From: Lutibacter sp. HS1-25
GTDB lineage: Bacteria > Bacteroidota > Bacteroidia > Flavobacteriales > Flavobacteriaceae
Direction: 5' to 3'
Assembly (NCBI RefSeq): GCF_004121075.1
Contig: NZ_RHLN01000016.1
Span: forward strand, 1 to 64,000
DNA: 64,000 nt
Positions 53,951 to 62,782 of the stretch are shown piece after piece. Numbering within the stretch: position 1 is the stretch's first letter; each line of letters starts with the position of its first letter. Under the pieces are notes generated by a model. That model was not told where the DNA came from. It saw only the letters and a list, made by a program, of their open reading frames with translations, and did no database searches. A program made the translations under genes and the position numbers.

Positions 53951-54577
53951 CTAAAAATTTGTTTCTTTTAGGAATAATAGCCAAGCTTCATTGGCAATTT
54001 CTTGTGTCTTTTTTTCAATAATTGCTGAACCTGCCCAAGGATCAATTGTTTTTAAAATATCAGTTTCTTCTTCAAAAAATAAATGACTTTCTGTTGAAGT
54101 TAAACTTTGGCAGCCGCCTAAAATTGCAGCAGATGCATTTAGTGGATTGTTAATTGTGACCTCAATATTTAAAGCTAAAGAGTCTTGTTTTTGCGGCGTA
54201 AATGATTGTATTAGTTTTGCCCACAACATTCTTGCTGCTCTTAATTTTGCAATTTCATTTAAATGATTTTTACAAAGTGTAGTTTTAAAAGATAATTGCG
54301 AAACAGCATTGTCGATTCTAATATTATTTTTGATGCTTTTTTGAATTGAATGAAATGATGTTGTTAAAAAATTGGACAATTCAATTGCAGGAAGAGTGTT
54401 TGAAGTAGTTGAACCTTCATTTAAAACAGTTGTTTTTAATGGATTTTGAAAATACATGGTTGTATGAATTCCTCTTAAATTTGGTGCAACACCAGCAATA
54501 AAATCTTCGTGGTTAAAGTAAGATTCTTTTTCTTTTAGAACTTCAATATGTAGTTTTGAAAAATCTTTACGCATCAT
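53951..54577 (-). CDS. Drastically shortened methylmalonyl-CoA mutase large-subunit homologue
   Basis: A 208-residue open frame in the place where full-length (~700-residue) large subunit genes follow the small subunit in flavobacteria, to my memory. It keeps scattered family pieces in the right order: RKDFSKL at the N-terminus, FIAGVAPNLRGIHTTMYF, HLNEIAKLRAARMLWAKLI, ILGGCQSL and TIDPWAGSAIIEK. Most of the TIM barrel, the HTNSFDE-type substrate segment and the whole C-terminal B12-binding domain (DxHxxG) are absent. It cannot act as a classical mutase. No frameshift or internal stop is seen, and its start overlaps the small-subunit gene by 11 bases, so it still appears to be translated. Confidence 0.75.
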   Translation of the reverse strand: MMRKDFSKLHIEVLKEKESYFNHEDFIAGVAPNLRGIHTTMYFQNPLKTTVLNEGSTTSNTLPAIELSNFLTTSFHSIQKSIKNNIRIDNAVSQLSFKTTLCKNHLNEIAKLRAARMLWAKLIQSFTPQKQDSLALNIEVTINNPLNASAAILGGCQSLTSTESHLFFEEETDILKTIDPWAGSAIIEKKTQEIANEAWLLFLKETNF

Positions 54578-55859
54578 TTCTTGATTTTTTTTGTTCCAAT
54601 TTTTCTGCCAATCTTTTTGGAATTATAGGAATGATCAACGTTTTATGGTTTTTTCTTTCAATAATTGGAAAGGTGTCTAATTTTACAGTTTCAAGCGTGT
54701 TTTTATATTTATTGGCTCCCACTAAAATTAATTCGCCATTGTTAAATTGCGTTTGTTCTTTTTTTGCGTTTTCAACAATTTTTCGTTGAATGGTGCCTTC
54801 TTTTAACTGATTTAAAAAGCCGCCACCTTTTTCAATTTCTTTGAAAATATTTAAAGCTTTTTCAGCAATTTGTTTGGTAATAGATTCAATATAATAACAA
54901 TCTGTTGCAGCGATTTTAAGATCATTGATATTGGTTTCAGAAAACAATTCTTTGTCAAATTTATTTGCTGTTACCGTGTTAGCACCGCTATAAATTGCGC
55001 TCAAACTTTCGTTAATGCTTCGTAAATTATTAATGTTGTGATTTGCTGTTTTGTTACGAAGACTTTGTTCAGCAAAAATCTGAATGTCAAATTCTGTATT
55101 GTATTCCTTTAAAATTAAATTTAACAAATATCTAAATGCTCTTATTTTTGCAATTTCAAAAAAGTAGTTGCTACCAATTGCAAAATTAAATTGCATGTTT
55201 TTAACTATTTTGCCGCCAAATTTGTTAAAATATTCATTGGCATGTGCCAAAGCGTATGCTATTTGTTGAACTGTATTTGCACCTGCATTTTGATACAATG
55301 CTGCATTTACACTTAAAATTTTTGTTGTAGCATTTTGTTCAATCAGGTTTTCAATACTTTTAAAATCGGCATTGAGCGATGTGTACCAATTGCCAGTTTT
55401 TGCAAGATTACCAACAATATCAATATTTATATAAACCGTTTCGTTTTTAAGAAATGCGATTAGTTTATTGGTGAATTCTTCAGATAAAAAACGCAGTTGA
55501 AATTGAAATTCAATTTCGTTGTTTAATAAATTGCGAAAAAGGTTTTCAAAATTAAAAGGTTTTGACACTTCAAATTTTAATGAGGTAAAGCCTTTTTTAA
55601 TTGCATTTACTGCTTTAAAGTTTGCGTATTCTTCATTAGTAATTGCAATTGTACTGCAAATACAAAACTTATTTTTTGAAATAGGTACGTTTACTTTTTC
55701 AAAAGTATCTGAATGATAAAACGGTTTTATAGTAATACCTTCATTGGTTTTTGTGAGTAATGTTTCGTTAAAATCAGCGCCATTCAGTTCAAACTGAATT
55801 TTTTGTTTCCAAGCTGCTGATGAGCTTGGTTCAAAATTGCTGAAAATTAAATTACTCAT
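54567..55859 (-). CDS. Methylmalonyl-CoA mutase small-subunit-like protein
   Basis: A 430-residue protein resembling the small (beta) subunit of heterodimeric methylmalonyl-CoA mutase: WKQKIQFELNGADFNETLLTKT, GITIKPFYH, AALYQNAGANTVQQIAYALAHANEY, FEIAKIRAFRYLLNLIL and GAN-TVTANKFD near the end. Bacterial small subunits reach ~620 residues; this one lacks the degenerate C-terminal B12-like domain. Small subunits are structural and do not bind B12. Because the gene next to it is a stump of the large subunit, whether this pair still isomerises methylmalonyl-CoA is doubtful. It follows ftsB/divIC and udk on the same strand. Confidence 0.82.
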   Translation of the reverse strand: MSNLIFSNFEPSSSAAWKQKIQFELNGADFNETLLTKTNEGITIKPFYHSDTFEKVNVPISKNKFCICSTIAITNEEYANFKAVNAIKKGFTSLKFEVSKPFNFENLFRNLLNNEIEFQFQLRFLSEEFTNKLIAFLKNETVYINIDIVGNLAKTGNWYTSLNADFKSIENLIEQNATTKILSVNAALYQNAGANTVQQIAYALAHANEYFNKFGGKIVKNMQFNFAIGSNYFFEIAKIRAFRYLLNLILKEYNTEFDIQIFAEQSLRNKTANHNINNLRSINESLSAIYSGANTVTANKFDKELFSETNINDLKIAATDCYYIESITKQIAEKALNIFKEIEKGGGFLNQLKEGTIQRKIVENAKKEQTQFNNGELILVGANKYKNTLETVKLDTFPIIERKNHKTLIIPIIPKRLAEKLEQKKSRNDA

Positions 55860-55901
55860 AAGTATTTTGTGTTGAAATGTCGAAGATTTTTAGGATATGC
55901 G

Positions 55902-56228
55902 TTAATCTTTGTTTTTTTGGAGCGTATCATATTCAATCAAGTAAATTTCTTCATTTTCTTTTTTCATATGATATTCTTCTCGTGCAAATTTCTCTAATTC
56001 CTTTTTGTTTTGAAGTTGTTGTATTAACAAACTATCTTTATAGATTTCAGATTTATAATATTCTTTTTCACTTTCTAATTTATTGATTTCTTTGTCGAAT
56101 TCTAAATGATTGATCAAAGAGTTTTCATCAAAAAATACCATCCAAACAATAAAAACAGCGATAATAATCACGTATTTATTGGTGATAATTTTTACAAATG
56201 GCTTATTTTTTAATTGTTTTAGGTTCAT
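55902..56228 (-). CDS. Septum formation initiator family protein (FtsB/DivIC)
   Basis: A 108-residue bitopic membrane protein: a cytoplasmic lead, one membrane helix (YVIIIAVFIVWMVFF) and a coiled coil (INKLESEKEYYKSEI to LIQQLQNKKELEKFAREEY) ending in the family's YHMKKENEEIYLIEY. It should link division proteins in the septal ring. It starts 4 bases after the udk stop, so the two share a transcript. Confidence 0.9.
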   Translation of the reverse strand: MNLKQLKNKPFVKIITNKYVIIIAVFIVWMVFFDENSLINHLEFDKEINKLESEKEYYKSEIYKDSLLIQQLQNKKELEKFAREEYHMKKENEEIYLIEYDTLQKNKD

Positions 56229-56232
56229 AAAT

Positions 56233-56838
56233 TTATAATTTCTGACTAATAACAGTTCTTACAATATCTATAGCAACGGTATTGTGTCTGTCGTTTGGAA
56301 TTATAATATCTGCATAATTTTTGGTTGGCTCAATAAATTGTTGATGCATAGGTTTTAATGTATTTTGATAACGTGTAATTACTTCATTTACATCACGGCC
56401 ACGCTCTTCAACATCGCGTTTTAATCGTCTAATCAATCGCTCATCTGTATCAGCGTGTACAAATATTTTAATATCAAATAAATCGCGCAATTCTGGATTG
56501 TTAAAAATAAGAATTCCTTCAACAATTACAACTTTTCTTGGATGTGTAATTAAAGTATCAACTGTGCGATTGTGTGTAACAAATGAATATACTGGCTGGT
56601 TGATGGTTTTTCCCTTTTTTAAATCCATTAAATGAGAAACCAATAAGTTAAAATCGATGGCCTTAGGATGGTCGAAATTAATTTTTGTACGCTCTTCGTA
56701 GCTTAAGTTTTTGGTTTCATTGTAATAAGAGTCTTGTGACAATACACAAACTTCATCTAGCGGTAACTCATTTAAAATTTGATTTACTACAGTAGTTTTT
56801 CCACTTCCTGTTCCGCCTGCTATTCCTATTATAAGCAT
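56233..56838 (-). CDS. udk: Uridine kinase
   Basis: A 201-residue P-loop kinase making UMP and CMP from nucleosides. The P-loop is IGIAGGTGSGKTTVV, followed by SQDSYY, NFDHPKAIDF, VEGILIF and RRLKRDVEERGR, all standard for Udk. Length matches the family (~210). A TAAATTTG box lies 23 bases upstream of the start, so this is the first gene of the udk-divIC-mutase group. Confidence 0.96.
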   Translation of the reverse strand: MLIIGIAGGTGSGKTTVVNQILNELPLDEVCVLSQDSYYNETKNLSYEERTKINFDHPKAIDFNLLVSHLMDLKKGKTINQPVYSFVTHNRTVDTLITHPRKVVIVEGILIFNNPELRDLFDIKIFVHADTDERLIRRLKRDVEERGRDVNEVITRYQNTLKPMHQQFIEPTKNYADIIIPNDRHNTVAIDIVRTVISQKL

Positions 56839-56861
56839 GTAATTTCTTGTTTAATTTGCTG

Positions 56862-56869
56862 CAAATTTA
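56862..56869 (-). promoter_or_regulatory. -7 box TAAATTTG of udk
   Basis: Perfect TAnnTTTG on the minus strand, 23 bases before the udk ATG. Confidence 0.6.
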
Positions 56870-57031
56870 ATCAAATATAATAGGTTAAAGATTATTGTGG
56901 TGAAATTTAGATTTTTTTTAAATATTCTTATCTGTAGCGGTTTATAAAATTTCTTTATGAAGTATTTTCCGAGTCCATTTTTTTAAGCTTTTTTAATTTA
57001 GTAACCTCTTAAACTGGATTAATGTGGTATT

Positions 57032-58516
57032 TTACAAATTATTAATATATGCTAAGCTTGTTTTATAAACTGCTGTTTTATTTATTTTAGCTTTTATCCA
57101 AGCATAAAAGCTAATGGTAAAAATATCTTCTTCTATTGTTTTAATTTTTAACAAAGCATCAACTTTATCCTTGAACTTATCAGCATAGACATCTTCAGTT
57201 TTGTAAAAGAAAATTGAAATTAGTTTGATAAAATTTAAAACTATTGATTCTTTGTGATTTATTAGATGTGTTCTGTGTTTTTTTCTAAAACTATTCAATC
57301 TAGATGTTGCAAGGTCTATATAATCTAACTCTATAAGTAGTAAAATTTCAATCAAGTTTTTTTGAATTACCCAAACATATCCCACTTTTGAGATATACCA
57401 TTGGTCGCTATGGTAAAAGCCTTTGTAAATATTAAAAGCTTCTTTGTAGTTTTCATTTAAAAATAATGAAACTACCAATGTTAGTTTTAAATTAAGTGAA
57501 TATTCAAGTGTGTTTTTATGCTTTTCAAAATTAAATGTTTGTAAATTTTTAATTGCAGCTTTATTGTCTCCGGTGTAAATTAATAATAAATTTTCTAACA
57601 ACGCATATTGTGGGTGGAACATTGTATAGTACTTTTTCTTTTCCAAAAGCATATTAGTTTGCATAGCTTTGAGATGCTTATTTGCTTCCTTGAAGTTTTT
57701 AATGCGAAAATAAGTATTTGCTAAATAGTACAATACTTGTAAGTGATCATATAAATGTTTTTTTGAATACCTTTCTGAAGCATCTATTGCCTTGCAAGTG
57801 TTTTCAATAAATGGTAAAATAGCATGATAATTTCTTGTAACATGTGCAATTTGATTGCTTATTTGTAAGATTTTAAAAAGAGATTGGTAGCTTAGATTTT
57901 TAGTAATTGAAATATTAAATAATTTTAAATTTCTATTGATAATGTTTGAAACTTCAGGGTTATTTTCATTCAATTCAGCTTGAATAGTTGCGTAAAATAA
58001 GTTTAAATTTTCTTCTTGCTGAATATTTAATTTATTTGCTTGGTATTTGCTAATTAAGTGCTGTAGATTTAATGTTTTATTTAAATGTGCATGGTGTATT
58101 TGAGTTTGATAAATTTCATTCAAAACATTATATAATGAATATTTAATAGCAATTAACGCTGCTTTACCCAATGTTTTAAAAGCGATATTATTTTTGTTTT
58201 GTTGAAAAAAATATTGACTAACAAATACTAATTTTAACGCACTCATTTCTTCTGAAGATTCTTTATTGAAGCCTTTGGTAGCAATAAAATCTATCAGCGA
58301 ATCGTGAAGTCGTTTGTACAATGCATGGTAAGCTCCTTTTGAGGGTTTTCCGTAAATAACCTTATCTAAATTAGTTTGCTCAATTGAGGTGTCTAAAAGT
58401 GTAAACAGTTCAATGTTTTTAGTGTCGTTTCTTTTATTCTTTCTCTTTAAATTTCGTAAGAACTCCTTTTTGTCTTCTGGAGATAAAGTTGTAATCATTG
58501 TGTGTATTATGCTCAT
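57032..58516 (-). CDS. Helical-repeat protein of unknown function
   Basis: A 494-residue protein with no signal peptide or membrane segment. It is rich in lysine, asparagine and leucine and appears wholly helical; several TPR-like pairs can be seen (LQVLYYLANTYFRIKNFKEA, YALLENLLLIYTGDNKAAI, LTLVVSLFLNENYKEAFNIY). The N-terminus (LSPEDKKEFLRNLKRKNKRN) is basic and could bind nucleic acid, which is conjecture. I recall similar ~500-residue hypothetical proteins in flavobacteria. It is a single gene, divergent from the YiaA/B gene. Confidence 0.7.
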   Translation of the reverse strand: MSIIHTMITTLSPEDKKEFLRNLKRKNKRNDTKNIELFTLLDTSIEQTNLDKVIYGKPSKGAYHALYKRLHDSLIDFIATKGFNKESSEEMSALKLVFVSQYFFQQNKNNIAFKTLGKAALIAIKYSLYNVLNEIYQTQIHHAHLNKTLNLQHLISKYQANKLNIQQEENLNLFYATIQAELNENNPEVSNIINRNLKLFNISITKNLSYQSLFKILQISNQIAHVTRNYHAILPFIENTCKAIDASERYSKKHLYDHLQVLYYLANTYFRIKNFKEANKHLKAMQTNMLLEKKKYYTMFHPQYALLENLLLIYTGDNKAAIKNLQTFNFEKHKNTLEYSLNLKLTLVVSLFLNENYKEAFNIYKGFYHSDQWYISKVGYVWVIQKNLIEILLLIELDYIDLATSRLNSFRKKHRTHLINHKESIVLNFIKLISIFFYKTEDVYADKFKDKVDALLKIKTIEEDIFTISFYAWIKAKINKTAVYKTSLAYINNL

Positions 58517-58681
58517 TTATATCATAAGTTATTTTATTCAAATATACCTTTATACTGTGATATTAAAGTTAAAAACAAATATTTAATCGTAAGTTTTGTT
58601 GAATTGTAGGTTTTACGGGTAAGTTAATTTTATTGAATTTTGACCTATAGAATAAAATAATAAACAATTAAACTAAACATT

Positions 58682-59185
58682 ATGGATTACAATTTTAAAA
58701 GTGATGCAGCTCAGGAAAATGAGTCTAAATCAACATCACGAATTTCAAAAAATAAGGAAATCAAAGAATTTGATCAAAAACCAACTCCTGCTTTTATAGG
58801 AGCGTCTTGGGTGGCTCTTTTTGTGGGAATTTTGGCTTACTGTATAGGTTTATGGAATTCTGATATGCAATTAAATGAAAGAGGGTATTATTTTACCATT
58901 TTGCTTTTTGGCTTGTTTTCAGCAATATCTGTTCAAAAAAGTGTTAGAGATCGGTTGGAAGGTTTACAAGTTACCGATTTGTATTATGGGATTAGTTGGT
59001 TTTCGGCTATTAGCGCCATTGTTCTTTTACTAATTGGGTTGTGGAATGCTGATTTATTGCTAAGTGAAAAAGGTTTTTACGGAATGGCTTATACCTTAAG
59101 TTTGTACGCTTCAATAGCTGTTCAAAAAAACACACGAGACAAAAGTTATATTGAAAATAATGAAATAATTACTGAGCACAAATAA
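58682..59185 (+). CDS. YiaA/YiaB family inner membrane protein
   Basis: A 167-residue membrane protein with two copies of the YiaAB two-helix unit: FIGASWVALFVGILAYCIGL with FTILLFGLFSAISVQKSVRD, then ISWFSAISAIVLLLIGLWNA with AYTLSLYASIAVQKNTRD. Each unit ends in the family's SVQKxxRD motif. The N-terminal ~40 residues are polar and cytoplasmic. Function unknown. Another small membrane protein gene follows after 94 bases. Confidence 0.9.
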   Translation: MDYNFKSDAAQENESKSTSRISKNKEIKEFDQKPTPAFIGASWVALFVGILAYCIGLWNSDMQLNERGYYFTILLFGLFSAISVQKSVRDRLEGLQVTDLYYGISWFSAISAIVLLLIGLWNADLLLSEKGFYGMAYTLSLYASIAVQKNTRDKSYIENNEIITEHK

Positions 59186-59279
59186 AATGGGTGTAGTTTA
59201 GAGCTTAGATAATTTATTTATTAAGTTTTAAAAACATAAAAACTAACAGAAATATACTTTAACAATTAAGCAAAACATT

Positions 59280-59678
59280 ATGAAAACAAATGAAATAATT
59301 ACATTTACCACTATCGCACTATTAGGACTTATATCAATAGTTTTTCCCGTATTTTTTCATAGCAATTTAAAACAATATGATGCCCCTTTATTTCCTTTAT
59401 TAAGAGCTGGAATTGAAGGGATATCAAAATACAGTATATGGTTTTTGATTTTTTCAGGTTTTATGGTTAAATTATTTAGTGATATCTCCTTTTGGAAAAT
59501 TGGATTGATGAGCATGGTTTTATTTCCATTAGCTTCTATTTGTGAAATGTTCGTAGACTTATCTTCTCATAATATGTTTCCCATTGAATTTATAGTTTAT
59601 GGTATTTTAACAATTCCATCAATAATAGGAGCGTATATTTCTCAGGTTATTAAAAGCTTTTTTATTAAAAATAAATAA
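59280..59678 (+). CDS. Small four-helix membrane protein, unknown
   Basis: A 132-residue protein with four predicted membrane helices (ITFTTIALLGLISIVFPVFF, SIWFLIFSGFMVKLF, IGLMSMVLFPLASICEMFV, IVYGILTIPSIIGAYISQVI) and a basic C-terminus. I do not recognise a family. It may be expressed with the YiaA/B gene; the tRNA terminator at 59825-59856 can also end its transcript. Confidence 0.65.
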   Translation: MKTNEIITFTTIALLGLISIVFPVFFHSNLKQYDAPLFPLLRAGIEGISKYSIWFLIFSGFMVKLFSDISFWKIGLMSMVLFPLASICEMFVDLSSHNMFPIEFIVYGILTIPSIIGAYISQVIKSFFIKNK

Positions 59679-59824
59679 AAATTGGTCGTAACAAAGCATT
59701 TAAAATAAAGAGTAATTTTTACTAAAAAGGCATAAATATTTAAACAATATTTAATAGTTCTAAGTCTGATTTGCAATTAAATCCAAAGCAATCGTTAGGC
59801 AAACGAGTGCAAATATTAGAAAAT

Positions 59825-59856
59825 AAAAAATCCTCTTCAAGTGAAGAGGATTTTTT
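59825..59856. terminator. Bidirectional terminator beside tRNA-Thr
   Basis: Perfect 15-bp arms AAAAAATCCTCTTCA and complement with a 2-base gap; it begins 1 base past the tRNA 3' end and has T runs in both directions. Confidence 0.9.
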
Positions 59857-59857
59857 G

Positions 59858-59931
59858 AGCCGATAGAGGGACTCGAACCCACGACCTGCTGATTACAAAT
59901 CAGCTGCTCTAGCCAGCTGAGCTACATCGGC
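59858..59931 (-). tRNA. tRNA-Thr (anticodon TGT)
   Basis: The minus strand folds as a tRNA: acceptor GCCGATG / TATCGGC (T-G pair allowed), D-arm with AGCTCAGCTGG, anticodon arm GCTGA-TTTGTAA-TCAGC with anticodon TGT, and T-arm with GGGTTCGAGTCCC. The discriminator base is T. CCA is not encoded. It reads ACA and probably other ACN codons. Confidence 0.96.
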
Positions 59932-60044
59932 TTATTTCGGGTGCAAATTAAATCACTTTATTAATAATAAACAAATATTTTTTAATTTATTTTTCAAATA
60001 AAATGTAATTGCAAGAAAGTTAGTGTTTTGGTTTTGGAAAAGTA

Positions 60045-60052
60045 TATTTTTG
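60045..60052 (+). promoter_or_regulatory. -7 box TATTTTTG of the AsmA gene
   Basis: Perfect TAnnTTTG, 33 bases before the ATG at 60086. Confidence 0.6.
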
Positions 60053-60085
60053 CAGGCATAAAATAACACCGTAATAAGTCTTGTC

Positions 60086-62713
60086 ATGAAAAAAATAAAT
60101 TTTAAAAAGGTAGCTAAAATACTAGCTATTGTATTGTTACTTTTTGTTATCACCTTGGTAGCTGCACCTTTTCTTTTTAAGGATAAAATAAAAGCAGCTG
60201 TTTTAACTGCTGTTAACGAGAATTTAACTGCTAAAGTTGCATTTGAAGATGTTGATTTGAGTTTTTTTCGAAGTTTTCCGCAGGCATCTGTAATTTTAGA
60301 TCATTTATCAATAATTAACAATGCGCCTTTTGAAAATGATACATTAATGGTTGTTAGTGAGTTGGGTTTAAGCATGTCTGTTAAAGAACTTTTTAAAGGT
60401 GAAAATGAAGCTATAAATATTTCAGCAATAAAAATTAATGGTGCTTGTTTAAATTTTATTTCGAATGTAGATGGAATTGCAAATTACGATATTGTAAAAC
60501 CTTCTGAAAATGAAAGTGATAGCGAATCTGGTTCTTTTAATTTTTCAGTAGAAAAATATGAAATTACTAATAGTACTATTTTATATAAGGATGAGGTTTC
60601 TAAAATTAATTTGATGTTGCGTGATTTTAACCACTCAGGTTCGGGAGATTTATCGGCAAAGCAGTCTAAATTAGACACAAAATCTTCTGTAAAATTATCA
60701 TTTCAATTTGAAGAGGTAAAATATTTTGAAAATGCCGAAATAACCTTAGATGCTTTAATTGGAGTTGATTTAGAAACAAATACCTATTCTTTTTTACAAA
60801 ATGAGGCAAATATTAGCGGGTTGCCATTGGCTTTTGACGGAAATGTTGTTTTGTTAGATGCAGGTCAGCAAATTGATATTAGTTTTAAAACGCCAACATC
60901 ATCATTTAAAAACTTTTTAGCGTTAATGCCAAAGGTCTATGCTTCAAATTTGGACAATGTTAAAACCGAAGGCGATTTTACAGTTAGTGGTTTTGTTAAG
61001 GGAATGAATAATGATGATAGAATTCCTAATTTTGATTTAAATATTGCTTCAAACAATGCTTGGTTTAAATATGCAGACTTGCCTAAAGCAGTTGAGAATA
61101 TCACCATAAAAGCACTTATTAAAAACGAAACTGGTATTGTTGCAGATACTTATGTGATTTTAGATGCCTTGAATTTTAAAATTGATGAGGATGTATTTAA
61201 ATCCAATGCCAATATTAAAAATCTAACAACAAATCCGGTTGTAAATGCAAAACTAAACGGTACTATAAATTTGGCAAATATTTCAAATGCGTATCCTTTT
61301 GAGATGAAGGAAAAGTTATCGGGAATTTTAAAAATGGATATTGCTACTAATTTTGATATGGATGCTGTTGAAAAAAGTAAATACGAAAGAATTAAAAGTA
61401 GTGGTAATATTACTTTAAGCAATTTTGTGTATAATGGTGCTGCTTTTGTAAATTCATTCAACATTAAAACGGCATCGGTTAATTTTACGCCTCAAGTAAT
61501 TTCCTTGCAACAATTTGCAGCAACCACAGGTAAAACAGATATTGAAGCAACTGGGTCTTTACAAGATGTTATTGGTTTTGTTGTTGCCAATAAACCATTA
61601 AAAGGAAACTTTAATTTAGTGTCTAATAAATTTTCGGTAAACGATTTTATGAGCGATGTTGCTGTTGAACAAAGTAGTGATACCCTAGCAAAATCGGCCA
61701 TAAAAATTCCTGCATTTTTAGATTGTACCATTGCAGCTCAGGCAAATACGGTTTTGTACGATCATTTTGAACTTAAGAATTTTAAAGGGAAAATGACAAT
61801 TAAAGATGAAAAAGTCAATCTTGAAAATGTAACTTCTTCTCTTTTAGGTGGAAATTTAATGCTCAATGGTAGCGTTTCAACCAAAGAAGCAACGCCTTCT
61901 TTTACAATGAATTTAGGGATGAATTCATTTGATATTGCATCGTCTTTTGAAAAAATGGATTTGTTGAAAAAATTGATACCAATGGCAAAATATATTCAGG
62001 GGAAGTTAAATACCGAATTGAGTTTTTCGGGTGATTTGGATAGTGAATTTTCGCCTAATTTAAAAACAGTTTCAGGAAATGCATTTGCAGAACTATTAAC
62101 CAGAGAATTTGATTTAAAATCGTCTGTATTGATGAATACATTGTCTAGTCAGTTAAAATTTATTGATTTAAATAAACTGGATTTGAAGAATTTAAAAACA
62201 ACTTTGGTTTTTGAAAAAGGGAGAGTATTGGTAAAACCATTTACTATAAATTATCAAGACATAGCAATTGATATTAGCGGAACACACGGTTTTGATATGT
62301 CTATGGATTACAACGCTACTTTTTTGGTGCCTGCTAAATATCTTGGAAATGAAGTAACAGGTTTGTTGGCTAAATACAGTACAGAAGATGTTTCAAAAGT
62401 AAAAGTACCTGTAAACGCAATTATTGGAGGTAATTTTGACAAACCAAAAATTACAACCGATTATAAAAGTGCAGTTAGTAGTTTAACAACTCAGTTGGTT
62501 GATGTAAATAAATTAAAAGCTCAGGGAGTAAGTACAATTACAAATTTATTAAAGCAACAAACTGAAAAATCTACAGAAACTAAAAGTGATTCAGTTGCAA
62601 CACCTTCTAAAGCACCTGTTTCTAATCAGCAAAAAGTGGTAGACAGTTTGTTAAAAGTTAAATTGAATAGTTTATTTAGCGGTAAAAAGAAGAAGAAAGA
62701 TACCATAAAATAA
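60086..62713 (+). CDS. AsmA family protein
   Basis: An 875-residue envelope protein with one N-terminal membrane anchor (ILAIVLLLFVITLVAAPFLF). The N-terminal AsmA motif is FEDVDLSFFRSFPQASVILD and the C-terminal AsmA_2-like region includes GNAFAELLTREFDLKSS and GGNFDKPKITTDYK. The long middle is repetitive beta structure, as in the TamB/AsmA group thought to move phospholipids or aid outer-membrane biogenesis. The tail is low-complexity and lysine-rich (SGKKKKKDTIK). Single gene with its own promoter and terminator. Confidence 0.92.
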   Translation: MKKINFKKVAKILAIVLLLFVITLVAAPFLFKDKIKAAVLTAVNENLTAKVAFEDVDLSFFRSFPQASVILDHLSIINNAPFENDTLMVVSELGLSMSVKELFKGENEAINISAIKINGACLNFISNVDGIANYDIVKPSENESDSESGSFNFSVEKYEITNSTILYKDEVSKINLMLRDFNHSGSGDLSAKQSKLDTKSSVKLSFQFEEVKYFENAEITLDALIGVDLETNTYSFLQNEANISGLPLAFDGNVVLLDAGQQIDISFKTPTSSFKNFLALMPKVYASNLDNVKTEGDFTVSGFVKGMNNDDRIPNFDLNIASNNAWFKYADLPKAVENITIKALIKNETGIVADTYVILDALNFKIDEDVFKSNANIKNLTTNPVVNAKLNGTINLANISNAYPFEMKEKLSGILKMDIATNFDMDAVEKSKYERIKSSGNITLSNFVYNGAAFVNSFNIKTASVNFTPQVISLQQFAATTGKTDIEATGSLQDVIGFVVANKPLKGNFNLVSNKFSVNDFMSDVAVEQSSDTLAKSAIKIPAFLDCTIAAQANTVLYDHFELKNFKGKMTIKDEKVNLENVTSSLLGGNLMLNGSVSTKEATPSFTMNLGMNSFDIASSFEKMDLLKKLIPMAKYIQGKLNTELSFSGDLDSEFSPNLKTVSGNAFAELLTREFDLKSSVLMNTLSSQLKFIDLNKLDLKNLKTTLVFEKGRVLVKPFTINYQDIAIDISGTHGFDMSMDYNATFLVPAKYLGNEVTGLLAKYSTEDVSKVKVPVNAIIGGNFDKPKITTDYKSAVSSLTTQLVDVNKLKAQGVSTITNLLKQQTEKSTETKSDSVATPSKAPVSNQQKVVDSLLKVKLNSLFSGKKKKKDTIK

Positions 62714-62730
62714 CTGTAATTTTTACAAAT

Positions 62731-62770
62731 AAAAAATCCCATAGGCACTTGTAGTCTATGGGGTTTTTTT
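62731..62770. terminator. Bidirectional terminator
   Basis: Arms ATCCCATAG / CTATGGGGT (one G-T pair) with A and T runs on both sides, between the AsmA gene and the convergent transporter gene. Confidence 0.82.
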
Positions 62771-62782
62771 ATGATTTCTGAA

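Noticed and set aside
58389-58586. 65-codon plus-strand frame before the YiaA/B gene
   Set aside because: Mostly antisense to the helical-repeat gene, hydrophobic by chance of AT-rich codons, with no supporting motif.
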